Below, one piece after another: positions 24,925-32,959 of a stretch of DNA of 64,000 nucleotides (the stretch's first letter is position 1; each line of letters opens with the position of its first letter). Under the pieces are notes generated by a model. That model did not search any database and had not been told where the DNA came from. It saw nothing but the letters and a program-made list of their open reading frames with translations. A program made the position numbers and the translations under genes. This stretch comes from Sinorhizobium sp. B11 (GTDB lineage: Bacteria > Pseudomonadota > Alphaproteobacteria > Rhizobiales > Rhizobiaceae), in contig CP091033.1 in the NCBI GenBank assembly GCA_039725955.1, forward strand, positions 868,001 through 932,000, written 5' to 3'.

Positions 24925-25873
24925 GAAGATCGATGAGCGTCACCTGATCCAGCTCGCGGCCGTCGTCAAGACCGGCGGCGTTACCGAAGGCGCGGCTTTG
25001 CTGGGGCTCGCGCAACCTGCCGTCTCGCGCACCTTGTCGATGCTGGAGAAACGCCTGGGCGAGCCGCTGTTCGTCAAGGGCCGTCGCCCGCTGCAGCCGA
25101 CAGCTTTTGGTCTCGCTCTCGCCGAGCACGGTTTCGTCATGCTGGCGTCCTCACGCAAGGCCTCCGATCTCGTCGAGAGTTTCAGGGTCGGCAAGAGCGG
25201 CGTCGTGCGCGTAGGCGGCACGCCCTTTTTCATGGACGGACTGATTGCCGGCATCTGTGCGGAGTTTCAGTCGAGCCACCCCGATGTACGCATCGACCAG
25301 AGCTACGGTTACTTCCCGGATCTCAGGGCGGCGTTGAAGGCCGACCAGATCGACCTTGCTATCTGTCCGATCGATATTCTCGACGAAGGGTCGGGGCTCG
25401 AGTTTCAGCAGATTCTTCCCGGCCGCAACGTTGTCGCCTGCCGGGTCACGCATCCCCTGCTCTTGAAGCGGCGGCCGCAGCCAAGCCATCTTCTCGAATA
25501 TCCGTGGGTCGCACCGCCACCGGGCAGCCCCTTGCTCGCGGATTTGCGCGCGCTGCTTCTCTCATTCGGGGCAACCGAGCTCAAGATCCGCTATTCGGGC
25601 GGTTCGCTGATGGCAGTGATCAACTATCTGAAAATGGCCGATGCGCTGACGATCATGCCCCATAGCGTCGTCTTTGCGCAGCGCAGGGACAAATCGATCA
25701 CGGCACTGCCCATCACTATTCCGCATCCCGAACGAGCGTTGGCGATCCTCAGCCGTGTCGATGCGCCCCGTTCGCCCGCCGTCGACCAGTTTGCCACATT
25801 TGTCCGCTCCGGCTTCGAAAGTCTGAGGCACCTCATCAAACGCCACGAGGAGGCGGTCGTATGGGGTCTTTGA
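24923..25873 (+). CDS. LysR-family regulator of the aromatic operon
   Basis: A 316-residue LysR-type regulator. The N-terminal winged HTH (about 5-65: TEGAALLGLAQPAVSRTLSMLEKRLGEPLF) is followed by a periplasmic-binding-like effector domain. Divergent from the dioxygenase at 23949 with 98 bases between, the classic arrangement for a LysR activator of a catabolic operon whose inducer is a pathway intermediate. The ribosome binding site is weak, and the start codon is inside a palindrome (see 24910). The family is certain, the target is inferred from position. Confidence 0.92.
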   Translation: MKIDERHLIQLAAVVKTGGVTEGAALLGLAQPAVSRTLSMLEKRLGEPLFVKGRRPLQPTAFGLALAEHGFVMLASSRKASDLVESFRVGKSGVVRVGGTPFFMDGLIAGICAEFQSSHPDVRIDQSYGYFPDLRAALKADQIDLAICPIDILDEGSGLEFQQILPGRNVVACRVTHPLLLKRRPQPSHLLEYPWVAPPPGSPLLADLRALLLSFGATELKIRYSGGSLMAVINYLKMADALTIMPHSVVFAQRRDKSITALPITIPHPERALAILSRVDAPRSPAVDQFATFVRSGFESLRHLIKRHEEAVVWGL

Positions 25874-25947
25874 TATGCCAGTCGCTCCGATCGTGACGCG
25901 TCAAAGCGTTTCGAACGACAGCGAAACTGGTTCACAGACTTTCGATG

Positions 25948-26808
25948 TTATGACCGCCCTGTCGGACTGGTCCCAAAACTCTCGCGAAACCGGCGGGAAA
26001 AGTGTGAACGCGACACGTAACCCGCAGCCTCGGCGGCGGCGATTGCCGTCGCGCCGGACGTGATTGCATGTTGCGCTGCCCTTAGACGCTCGCGCCGCAA
26101 GATTGCACGGAAGGAGGTGCCGTCCGTGGCCAATCGACGTCGCAGCGTGGACGCTCCAATTCCAAGTTTTTCTGCAACATCAGAAACGTTCCAGGGCTCT
26201 GAAGGAGCAGTTGCGATCAGCCAGGCGATATCGTCCGACAGGCTTTGTCTGAAGAGCGGTCGGGCCTCGGCAAGCGGCCGCAATAGCGCCAGAACTTCTG
26301 TCAGCCTCAGCCGCTTGATCGTTTCGCCAACGCTGACATCGGCGATCGTGGATGCTGCATGGCAAATCGTCTCGACGAGATCGATGCTCAGCGGCACTGC
26401 ATCGAGATCGGCGGCACGACCGGCGCGCTCTGCAACGGAAAGCGGTGGAATGCCCACCGGCAGGGACGGCACGTCGAGCCGCAACGCTGCATAGACGCCC
26501 GTCTTGTCGTCCGGAATGTTGACCACGTCCATCGCTACACCGCCGGGCAACACGAAGAGCGAGCCGGCTGGGAAGGACCGGGTGCGATCGCCAAGCCACA
26601 CGTCCTTTTGGCCGTGAAGCACGATGCAGATCATGGGACAATCAAGTCGAAGAGCGGCCAGCCGTTCGCGGTCGAAGCAGCAATAGGCGAACAGTTGCTC
26701 GCCATAAGGATGCATCCCTACGTCGAGCTTCCCCGCCACCATGGGGCGGAGTCGATCGAGCAGGCGGCGGGAAAGCTCGGAACGTCGGTCGCGGATCATC
26801 ATGTTCAT
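25948..26808 (-). CDS. AraC-family regulator
   Basis: A 286-residue transcription factor. The N-terminal effector region includes a cupin-like AraC N-domain (about 20-170: FPAGSLFVLPGGVAMDV). The C-terminal HTH domain (about 195-286) contains WNVSDVAEKLGIGASTLRRRL and AIAAAEAAGYVSRSHFSRRFRESFG. ATG 26808 (or 26802) is chosen because upstream in-frame residues overlap the promoter of the divergent hydrolase gene. It probably controls that gene; 135 bases separate them. No good ribosome binding site is visible. Confidence 0.85.
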   Translation of the reverse strand: MNMMIRDRRSELSRRLLDRLRPMVAGKLDVGMHPYGEQLFAYCCFDRERLAALRLDCPMICIVLHGQKDVWLGDRTRSFPAGSLFVLPGGVAMDVVNIPDDKTGVYAALRLDVPSLPVGIPPLSVAERAGRAADLDAVPLSIDLVETICHAASTIADVSVGETIKRLRLTEVLALLRPLAEARPLFRQSLSDDIAWLIATAPSEPWNVSDVAEKLGIGASTLRRRLATDGTSFRAILRRERLRAAQHAITSGATAIAAAEAAGYVSRSHFSRRFRESFGTSPTGRS

Positions 26809-26917
26809 AAGCGCAATGTATGAGAAGGCGCGGCAAGAAAAAATACCGCGGGTGAGCGTTTCGGGCTCAAGTGACCACAAATCTGGCGCACGGCCTGCGA
26901 GGAAGGGCGGCATAAGA

Positions 26918-26954
26918 AAGGTCTTCAACACAAGGAGACCTTTATGAAGACCTT
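26918..26954 (+). promoter_or_regulatory. Hairpin enclosing the ribosome binding site of the hydrolase gene
   Basis: AAGGTCTTCA (26918-26927) and TGAAGACCTT (26945-26954) are perfect ten-base inverted repeats. The AAGGAG ribosome site lies in the 17-base loop and the start codon is at the edge of the 3' arm. As RNA, this would fold around the translation start; as DNA, it could be an operator. Confidence 0.5.
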
Positions 26955-27792
26955 CAAATTTGCGCTTGCAATCGGAGCAACGGTCGCATCGCTATCTTTC
27001 GCCTCCACTCCGACACGCGCGGCTCCAGACCTTGAACTTTGGCGTCTCGATTGTGGCGACGTCATCGTCAAGGATCTGTCGATGTTTTCGGACACGTTCG
27101 CCTTTGCCGGCAAGAAGGGCGTGCTGACCGACAGCTGCTACGTGATCCGCCACGGTGGCGATTACCTGCTTTGGGACACAGGGCTTCCTGCCGGCCTCAT
27201 CGGCAAGGCACCCGATCAGGATGCGCCGATCGGCGTCTCGCTCAAAACCGACATCCCGACACAGTTGAAACAGATCGGCATCAAACCGGAGCAGATCGCC
27301 ACCATCGGTATCAGCCACAACCATTTCGACCATCTCGGGCAGGCCGCGACCTTTTCGAAAGCAACGCTCATGATTGGGGCTGCCGACTGGCAGACTTTTC
27401 ATGACAACCCCCTACCCTTCGCGGTTGTACCGGATCTCGTCAAACCCTGGCTTGATGGCAAGGCGAAACTCGACCTCGTGACCGGTGACCGCGACGTCTT
27501 CGGCGACGGTAGCGTGATAATGCTATCGATGCCTGGCCATACCAAAGGGGAAGCCGCCCTCCTGGTAAAGCTTGCGAAGAGGGGACCGGTCCTGCTTTCC
27601 GGCGATGTCGTGCACTTCGCGGACAATCTGGCCACTCATGGCGTGCCGGGTTTCAATGAAAACCGGGCAGATACACTTGCATCGATGGAACGCCTCGAGG
27701 CGGTTGCCGCCGGGCTGAATGCCACGCTCGTCATCCAGCACGATCCCACCCATATCTCGCGCCTGCCGGTCTTCCCCGAAAGCGCAAGGTAA
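26944..27792 (+). CDS. Exported metallo-beta-lactamase-fold hydrolase (AHL lactonase-like)
   Basis: A 282-residue protein with a Sec signal peptide (MKTFKFALAIGATVASLSFA, cleavage near TRA-AP). The metal motif is SHNHFDHLG (HxHxDH), with further ligands in MPGHTKGE and LSGDVVHF. This pattern occurs in N-acyl-homoserine lactonases and other MBL hydrolases. Periplasmic location is unusual for quorum-quenching lactonases, so the substrate is uncertain. AAGGAG at 26932-26937 sits seven bases before ATG. Divergent from an AraC regulator. Confidence 0.88.
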   Translation: MKTFKFALAIGATVASLSFASTPTRAAPDLELWRLDCGDVIVKDLSMFSDTFAFAGKKGVLTDSCYVIRHGGDYLLWDTGLPAGLIGKAPDQDAPIGVSLKTDIPTQLKQIGIKPEQIATIGISHNHFDHLGQAATFSKATLMIGAADWQTFHDNPLPFAVVPDLVKPWLDGKAKLDLVTGDRDVFGDGSVIMLSMPGHTKGEAALLVKLAKRGPVLLSGDVVHFADNLATHGVPGFNENRADTLASMERLEAVAAGLNATLVIQHDPTHISRLPVFPESAR

Positions 27793-27825
27793 GAGACACA
27801 GTCGCCATTGGGCTGTGGTTACAAT

Positions 27826-27852
27826 TGCCACCGGCATGAGATGCCGGTGGCA
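27826..27852 (+). terminator. Strong hairpin after the hydrolase gene
   Basis: TGCCACCGGCAT and ATGCCGGTGGCA form a perfect 12-bp stem with a GAG loop, 34 bases after the stop. There is no T tract. Terminator or 3'-end stabiliser. Confidence 0.65.
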
Positions 27853-28234
27853 GCAACGGGTCAGGTCGCCACATCATTCCCTCGACAACCGGAGGCCGAC
27901 CACCAAACGGCAATTCGGAAAAGGCTAATCACATCGAGGCATTGCCAACTTATCCACAGTTTCGCTTCCGAAATAATTGCCCAAAAAAGCCCGCACTAGC
28001 GGGATTCTATGCGGCAGACGGTAGAGCTAATCCGATCGATCGAATTGCGGCCGCCAAGGCGCGGGGTTCTAATCGGATCGTCACGGTGAAGGGCATAGAT
28101 GAGACAGGCACCGGGGCTGGGGCTCGTCTTCGTGCTGGGTGGCGAGCCCCAATATTCTCGTCGCACTCATGACGAGGCTGCGTCAGAAAAGACTGCGTTG
28201 GGGGCTTGAAGGACGAACATCAGAAGGTCCGCCA
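27853..28234. other. Intergenic region without supported gene
   Basis: About 380 bases. Short reading frames here have poor starts and no recognisable motif. AT-rich patches near 27920-27990 could hold a promoter for the small hypothetical gene at 28235. Confidence 0.3.
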
Positions 28235-28546
28235 ATGCCGACAACCTTGCTCGATTTCGATGACCCGAATAGTCTTGATATTGTCTGCGATGTCATCTTG
28301 GCGGACTGGTTCAACGCGGGAATAGACACGTTCGATATCAGAGACTTTCGCGGTGAATTGGAACAATACTATATAGAGGCCGGCAGACCCGTCCCAGCGG
28401 AGATCGCGGACCCTACAAAGCTTGTTCCAACCCTCCGATTGCTGCAGGCGCGCATGCACATTGTGAAGCCGACACGGATCACCGGTATCGAATGGCAGTT
28501 CTTGCGCAATGGTGACCCCATCAAACGCAATGGCAGAAACTTCTGA
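28235..28546 (+). CDS. Hypothetical protein, 103 residues
   Basis: Not recognised. The acidic N-terminal part (TTLLDFDDPNSLDIVCDVILADWFNAG) and a central DFRGELEQYYIEAGRPVPAEI segment suggest a small soluble helical protein. ATG 28235 follows AAGGT by about seven bases; the upstream in-frame residues have no site. No signal peptide or membrane helix. The next small frame begins five bases after its stop, so the two may form a unit. Confidence 0.55.
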   Translation: MPTTLLDFDDPNSLDIVCDVILADWFNAGIDTFDIRDFRGELEQYYIEAGRPVPAEIADPTKLVPTLRLLQARMHIVKPTRITGIEWQFLRNGDPIKRNGRNF

Positions 28547-28551
28547 ACGGA

Positions 28552-28743
28552 ATGAACATCAGTATCGAGGTTCTTGACCCTGATGAGTTCCAGCCATACC
28601 TCGCGACGATCCCCTCATGTTCTCTTCCGATGCCGGAAGCGGCGCTGCGTGCCGCAGAAGGAAAGTGGGGCCTAAATCCGGCGTCTCCTCTTATGTGGCC
28701 TGTCCTGACTGATGCTGAAGCATTTGTTCGCGAGCGCTTCTAG
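28552..28743 (+). CDS. Small hypothetical protein, 63 residues
   Basis: Not recognised. It starts five bases after the previous hypothetical gene and its 3' end overlaps the last 53 bases of the response regulator on the other strand. The sequence begins MNISIEVLDPDEFQPYLATIP and contains one Cys. The close spacing supports expression, but the overlap with a well-supported gene and the short length leave doubt. Confidence 0.35.
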   Translation: MNISIEVLDPDEFQPYLATIPSCSLPMPEAALRAAEGKWGLNPASPLMWPVLTDAEAFVRERF

Positions 28744-29071
28744 CCGCCAGGGACAACGCCTCCCCGATCTTTTCGGGGCTTGCGGGTTTACTGATGACGG
28801 GCCGCCCATCTGTCTGCTCGATGAGATCGGGATTGGCCGTGAAATAGGCGACGCCCAGTCCGAATCCAGCAAAAAGCGCACGAGCGATGGAAGGGCCTGT
28901 AAGACCATCGCCAAGTCGAACATCGACGAGTGCGACATCCGCCTCCGGTCCAAGCTCCACGGCTTCGGACATGTTTGTTGCAATACCGGCGATCTCAAAG
29001 CCGGCGGCGATTGCGACGTCCTCAATTGCGAGAGCAATTCCCGGTTCGTCTTCGACGATGAGCAAGCGCAT
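28691..29071 (-). CDS. Single-domain response regulator
   Basis: A 126-residue receiver domain with acidic pocket VEDE (9-12), the phospho-acceptor Asp in VALVDVRLG (about residue 50), the switch residue Thr in YFTAN and Lys in ISKPAS. No output domain, so it acts by protein-protein contact like CheY or Sma-type regulators. AGGAGG precedes the ATG. No histidine kinase gene is adjacent, so the partner is unknown. Confidence 0.92.
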   Translation of the reverse strand: MRLLIVEDEPGIALAIEDVAIAAGFEIAGIATNMSEAVELGPEADVALVDVRLGDGLTGPSIARALFAGFGLGVAYFTANPDLIEQTDGRPVISKPASPEKIGEALSLAARSAREQMLQHQSGQAT

Positions 29072-29126
29072 GGTTCCTCCTAAAGGTGGTTCAAGTACTT
29101 ATCGGCGGCGCACGAGGACGCTGCTA

Positions 29127-29143
29127 GACCGGATGATCCGGTC
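29127..29143. repeat. 17-base palindrome in the intergenic region
   Basis: GACCGGAT and ATCCGGTC are perfect eight-base arms around a single G. It lies 56 bases upstream of the response regulator gene. The remainder of 29072-29370 contains no supported gene. Possible operator for that gene; not assigned. Confidence 0.35.
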
Positions 29144-29370
29144 GAGCCTCGGGACCGCTTGATCTGAAGCAAAGGCCCTGCCCTGCTGGCGAGATTGGCG
29201 TCAATGCGCGAGATCAAGAATAGGACACTGCAGCCATCGCAGAATTCGGTTCCTGTCTCTTGGCGTCGCCAACCGCTAAACCGCTCGGTTCTTAAGCAGT
29301 TCCACATATAGGACTTCAGTCTCAGGCCCTATCCGACCAAAGTCCCCGGTGATGAGGTCAATCAAAAAAT

Positions 29371-29408
29371 CCAATAGCATTGACTAATTGATTAGCGGAT
29401 GCTATTGG
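29371..29408. promoter_or_regulatory. 38-bp nested dyad (probable ArsR operator) over a promoter
   Basis: Outer arms CCAATAGCAT (29371-29380) and ATGCTATTGG (29399-29408), and inner arms CTAAT (29384) and ATTAG (29391), share one centre. TTGACT (29380-29385) and TATTGG (29403-29408) are 17 bases apart and could be the -35 and -10. A transcript from this promoter would start at or next to the ATG at 29415, so the message may be leaderless. Confidence 0.65.
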
Positions 29409-29414
29409 GTTTTC

Positions 29415-29744
29415 ATGTTCGAAGCCGAAACCATAACCACTGTCATGCGTGCGCTGGCCGATCCCACGCGGCGGTCCGTGTTCGAGCGTATCGTCAATGC
29501 CGAGGAGATAACGGTGGTCGAGCTGACCCGAGGCAGCAATGTCACGCAGGGCGCGATCTCTCAGCATCTCAAATCACTGAAGCAGGCTGGCCTTGTCAGC
29601 GAACGCCCGGAGGGCCGCAATGTCTATTACCGCGCGGAGCCTGCCGGTCTCGAGCCGCTGGCCGACTGGATGACCCATTACGGCATCTTCTGGCGTGAAC
29701 GCTTCACCGATCTCAGAAAGCTCCTGAAGGAAATCGACCCATGA
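29415..29744 (+). CDS. ArsR-family regulator
   Basis: A 109-residue winged-HTH repressor: TVMRALADPTRRSVFERI, then VVELTRGSNVTQGAISQHLKSL (recognition region) and LVSERPEGRNVYYRAEPAGL (wing). No Cys metal-site motif ELCVCDL is present, so it is of the non-metal ArsR class that often pairs with an AHSA1-domain protein, as here. Overlaps the next gene by ATGA. No ribosome binding site is visible, consistent with a leaderless message from the dyad promoter upstream. Likely represses its own operon. Confidence 0.92.
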   Translation: MFEAETITTVMRALADPTRRSVFERIVNAEEITVVELTRGSNVTQGAISQHLKSLKQAGLVSERPEGRNVYYRAEPAGLEPLADWMTHYGIFWRERFTDLRKLLKEIDP

Positions 29745-30238
29745 ACCAAGCCATGAACCCCGGGAGGCACGCCTCCGACACGCAGGCCATCGTCGTGGAC
29801 GAAGTCTTCCCGCACGCGCCTGATATCATCTGGAAAGCGCTGACCAGCGGCGAGTTGATCGGCCGGTGGCTGATGGCGCCCGATGGATTTGTGCCCGTCA
29901 CCGGCAATCGTTTCACCTTTCAGACCAAACCGGCCGGCAAATGGGACGGAACCATTCATTGCGAGGTGCTGGAGGTCGTGCCGAACGAGCGATTGTCCTA
30001 TGCATGGAAGGGCGGCCATAAGAGCAATGATGACGGATATGGTTCGAAGCTGGAGACGGTGGTGACCTTCACCCTCGCCCAGGCGGAAACCGGCACGCGC
30101 CTGCGGCTCGTCCATTCCGGCTTCGTTCTGCCGCGGAACGATATTGCCTACCGCAACATGAGCGAAGGCTGGAAGAAGGTCGTCGAGCGGCTGGATACCG
30201 TCGTTGCTGAAGAGGCGACTTCGCAGGGGCTGGATTGA
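29741..30238 (+). CDS. SRPBCC/AHSA1-domain protein
   Basis: A 165-residue protein of the START-like AHSA1 family: VDEVFPHAPDIIWKALTSGELIGRWLM at the start, a beta-rich middle and C-terminal YRNMSEGWKKVVERL helix. Such proteins bind small hydrophobic ligands or act as activators; the gene commonly follows an ArsR regulator. The function is unknown. ATG 29741 overlaps the ArsR stop; ATG 29753 is also possible. Confidence 0.88.
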   Translation: MNQAMNPGRHASDTQAIVVDEVFPHAPDIIWKALTSGELIGRWLMAPDGFVPVTGNRFTFQTKPAGKWDGTIHCEVLEVVPNERLSYAWKGGHKSNDDGYGSKLETVVTFTLAQAETGTRLRLVHSGFVLPRNDIAYRNMSEGWKKVVERLDTVVAEEATSQGLD

Positions 30239-30255
30239 GGCAAGGAGAGAGCGAT

Positions 30256-30669
30256 ATGACGAAGTCCTATAACGGTGGCTGCGCCTGTGGCGCGATCCGC
30301 TACGAAATATCGGGTGAACCCGCCGTGATGGTCGATTGCCAGTGCCGACAATGCCAGCGCTCCAGCGGTACCGGACATCAATCGCATCTGACCTTCATTG
30401 CAGCCGAAGTGAAGGTCGACGGAGAAGCATCCGTATATCAGACCGTCGGCGAAGGCGGAACGGTCAAGCAGCGCGGCTTCTGCCCGACATGTGGATCGGC
30501 CGTTTTCATGACATTCCCCGAAATGCCTGAAGTCTACATCGTCACGCCGGCAAGCCTTGACGATCCAAGCCGATATCAGCCGCAATTGGTATCCTGGACC
30601 GCAGCCGGATACGCTTGGGACCACCTCGATCCGGCCGTCCCAAAATTCGAGAAGATGCCGCCGGCCTGA
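30256..30669 (+). CDS. GFA/CENP-V-domain protein (formaldehyde-activating enzyme family)
   Basis: A 137-residue zinc protein: GGCACGAIRYE, the CQCRQCQRSSGTGHQ Cys cluster and FCPTCGSAVF. These six to seven Cys are the zinc ligands of the GFA/Mss4-like fold. Family members include glutathione-dependent formaldehyde-activating enzyme (Gfa), but most are uncharacterised. ATG 30256 follows AGGAGA; it is 17 bases after the AHSA1 gene, so all three genes form one operon. Confidence 0.88.
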   Translation: MTKSYNGGCACGAIRYEISGEPAVMVDCQCRQCQRSSGTGHQSHLTFIAAEVKVDGEASVYQTVGEGGTVKQRGFCPTCGSAVFMTFPEMPEVYIVTPASLDDPSRYQPQLVSWTAAGYAWDHLDPAVPKFEKMPPA

Positions 30670-31025
30670 GCACTGGACATGACGCCCTTCTTTCAATGAA
30701 AGCAGCACAATCGCGGACCGATTGATCGGACTGCCGGACCTCTCAGCCGTGATGCGGACATTCAACCGGCAGAACGTCACAATCCGTCGGGGGAATGGCT
30801 CAGTCCCCAATTCGCCGCTTGTTCTGCTGAGCATGCTGACCGCCTTGCCCCGGTCCGCGCCTCATCTACTTAGCAATGACAAGAGCCGCGCAGTTTTGGG
30901 GATTTGCTGATGCCTTAGCGGTCGCGTGGCCAGAACTCTCAGCGTGATTTCTATAAAGGTGTGAGTTGACCGTTTCCAACCGCGAGGCGACACTCACGGT
31001 CTGCGGCAAGCCAGGAGGAAAAATT
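30670..31025. other. Intergenic region without supported gene
   Basis: About 355 bases. No frame with a credible start or family motif. TATAAAGGTG occurs at 30952-30961 and a similar TATAAAGGTG at about 31374, which may be -10-like elements, but no -35 was found. Confidence 0.3.
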
Positions 31026-31331
31026 ATGGATGAGCCACACGGCTGGCGCCAGATGACAACCGCGCCGAAAGACGGCAGCCGGATACTCGTTACGATCCGC
31101 CCGTCCGAACAGGGGCCGGCGGAAGTTGACCTTGCTTATTGGTCGAATGGCGATCAGTTCGGTGCAGAAGGCTGGCGTGCTTCCGATTCCTCGCCCGGCC
31201 GCCTCGTGGAATATGCCGAGCCGGAATTGAAGTGCTGGATGCCAATGCCCTCGGCCAATTCGGGCATCACCTCCATGCCCTCACCCTGGGAAGGCGACGA
31301 CGCCCAGCAACTCGACGGGTCAGGGATTTGA
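31026..31331 (+). CDS. Small DUF551-like hypothetical protein
   Basis: A 101-residue protein. It contains the pattern WRQMTTAPKDGSRILV, a central AYW...GW and LKCWMPMP, which matches the layout of DUF551-type proteins (W-x-P-x-x-APKDG near the start and a W-M-P-x-P near the end). AGGAGG lies just before ATG 31026. The role is unknown; such genes are often linked with phages or mobile regions, but no other phage gene is nearby. Confidence 0.7.
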   Translation: MDEPHGWRQMTTAPKDGSRILVTIRPSEQGPAEVDLAYWSNGDQFGAEGWRASDSSPGRLVEYAEPELKCWMPMPSANSGITSMPSPWEGDDAQQLDGSGI

Positions 31332-31712
31332 GAGCTCCTGCGACCGGGTTGCGAGGATTCGATACACTGCTGATATAAAGGTGCGAACGGCAAGGCTCCT
31401 CCAGTCACGCGGCGATTCCCAGGCGCTTCAGAACAGGTGATGCTGGTGAGGTCTTCGATGGTCGTCGCCATGGCAATTGCATCTGCACCTGGACAGCCGG
31501 CCCGTTGATGCGGCAGATGTCGCTCTAGATCCGGGCGGCTACCGCGATTGTGCTCCTGGTCGCGGCATATGGTATCCAAACACTCGTACTAGACCTTCAC
31601 CTTACCGATATCCGTGGATGGGGCGCTCGCAGAAATGCGTCCTTTCGCAGCGTCTCGCTCCATCGTAAGACTTGGAGAAATGTCAGGAACCGCAATTCAC
31701 CGTGGACTTCCA
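31332..31712. other. Intergenic region without supported gene
   Basis: About 380 bases. A hydrophobic stretch can be translated around 31520-31600 (ATAIVLLVAAYGIQT) but it has no start, length or family support and is not called a gene. Confidence 0.3.
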
Positions 31713-32306
31713 ATGAACGAACATATGAAGGCAGTTGAACTCAAAAAGGCCTTTCGCCTGATCAACTACGGACCAACGATCCTGGTATCGGCCCGCCACG
31801 GCGGCATTGACAACGTCATGGCTGCCGCATGGTGCTGCGCGCTCGATATCGATCCACCGAAGCTGACCGTGGTGGTCGACAAGCTTGCCCAGACGCGAAC
31901 ACTGATCGAGGCGAGCGGACGTTTCGTCATACAGGTGCCGACGGTTGCGCAGCTCCAGCTGACGCATGAGGTTGGAAACCGCAGCCTGTTTGAGGAGCCT
32001 GACAAGCTGCAGAAGTCAGGGGTATCGGTTTTCGATGTGCCGGGCCAGGACCTGCCCTTCGTGAAAGGCTGCTCGGCCTGGCTCTCCTGCAGGTTGATCG
32101 ACGAGCCTCATATCCAGGATGCTTACGACCTGTTTATCGGCGACGTAACGGCGGCATGGGCGGATGACCGTGTGTTTCGCGACGGACACTGGCACTTTGA
32201 AACAGCCGGGCCTGAATGGCGCAGTCTGCATCACGTTGCGGGTGGTCATTTCTACGCCATTGGCGAAGCGCTTTCGGTCGAAGCAGAACCTGTCGAGCGC
32301 GCGTAG
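31713..32306 (+). CDS. Flavin reductase-family protein
   Basis: A 197-residue FMN-binding split-barrel protein: LINYGPTILVSARHGGIDNVMAAAW, then PPKLTVVVDKLAQTRTLIEASGRFVIQVP and a C-terminal HHVAGGHFYAIGEAL. These fit the flavin reductase (HpaC/DIM6-like) fold. It could supply reduced flavin to a monooxygenase or act as an oxidoreductase of its own. No partner oxygenase is adjacent. The start is uncertain: ATG 31713 and 31725 both lack a good ribosome site. Confidence 0.85.
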   Translation: MNEHMKAVELKKAFRLINYGPTILVSARHGGIDNVMAAAWCCALDIDPPKLTVVVDKLAQTRTLIEASGRFVIQVPTVAQLQLTHEVGNRSLFEEPDKLQKSGVSVFDVPGQDLPFVKGCSAWLSCRLIDEPHIQDAYDLFIGDVTAAWADDRVFRDGHWHFETAGPEWRSLHHVAGGHFYAIGEALSVEAEPVERA

Positions 32307-32334
32307 TCCCTACACTGACCGGAAGGCCAATCCA

Positions 32335-32445
32335 GCCTTTTGTCGCACCTGACGTCAGCCCGTCGACGAAAAGGTTCTGGAAGAAGAAAAACAGGAGAGC
32401 GATTGGTAGAGCCATCACCATGGAGTCCGCCATGACTGCTCGCCG
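32335..32445 (-). pseudogene. Remnant of a sugar ABC permease C terminus (MalG-type)
   Basis: On the minus strand the translation VMADSMVMALPIALLFFFF continues QNLFVDGLTSGATKG. This is the terminal helix and conserved tail of MalG-type permeases; the intact permease at 33832 ends FFVQGITAGAIKG. No upstream part of the gene is present and the stop expected after the last Gly is missing, so it is a 5'-truncated fragment. It abuts an enolase-superfamily remnant in the opposite orientation. Confidence 0.65.
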
Positions 32446-32766
32446 AACGGTGTTGACTCGGTCGATCTGGGCGGCATCGCCGAGCTCAAATGGATTGCCG
32501 AATATGCCAATCTGCTTTCGATCGTGATGGCGCCCATGGCACGGCGAATGGTTCGCTCGGCCTCAAGGCACTATTCAGGTCCGCGCCACCCTGCCCCATG
32601 ACATCATCGCCTTCGAATATAGGGCCGGCGATCCGGAGGGTTGCCGCAGACGATCGTCGAGGATGGTTTTGTCGATGTGATCGACCGGCCAGGCATAGGT
32701 ATCGATCTTCCGCCCGAACGGACGAGACGGGGTCTCGCGCAAGACGATTGTCCATTCTTCGATTGA
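32446..32766 (+). pseudogene. Remnant of an enolase-superfamily dehydratase (mandelate racemase type) C terminus
   Basis: Three reading frames together give a familiar MR/MLE tail: LGGIAELKWIAEYANLL then MAP; next HGTANGSLGLKALF; next QVRATLPHDIIAFEY; then LPQTIVEDGFVDVIDRPGIG, ending CPFFD-stop at 32766. Single-base losses at about 32535 (C run), 32576 and 32639 (G run) separate the frames. The N-terminal two thirds are absent. Sugar-acid dehydratases of this family usually sit next to sugar importers, so it may be a relic of the neighbouring sugar locus. Confidence 0.75.
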
Positions 32767-32959
32767 TCGACGATCCGAAGGTCGCCACTCGATCCAACTT
32801 CAGCGCGAGCAACAGCTGCGGCCGCAGCCAATTGTCATTTGACATCGCGATTATTTGATTCCTATAGTTGATCTATTATGAACTAGATGTTGTTCATATC
32901 AGAAACAGGAGAGCAGCGATCTGGAGGAGCAGAGCGCTGAAGACCTGAGGAGGAGGCTC
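32767..32959. promoter_or_regulatory. Upstream region of the carbohydrate importer operon
   Basis: It holds an AT-rich promoter zone (about 32838-32880), the ATGAAC-N8-GTTCAT dyad (see 32878) and two purine-rich sites: CTGGAGGAGC and GAGGAGGAGG. The second serves the permease gene at 32960. No gene. Confidence 0.5.
32878..32897. promoter_or_regulatory. Operator-like dyad, first copy (IclR site?)
   Basis: ATGAAC-N8-GTTCAT, 63 bases upstream of the importer operon. The same TGAAC-N8-GTTCA dyad with identical spacing lies at 38201-38218 beside the IclR gene. Probable binding sites of that regulator. Confidence 0.6.

Noticed and set aside
30950..31390. Repeated TATAAAGGTG upstream of small genes as a regulatory motif
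   Set aside because: Only two copies, short, with no matching -35 element; may be chance.
32446..32766. Enolase-family gene broken only by sequencing errors
   Set aside because: Even with the three shifts repaired, the N-terminal two thirds are missing, so a remnant remains the better reading.
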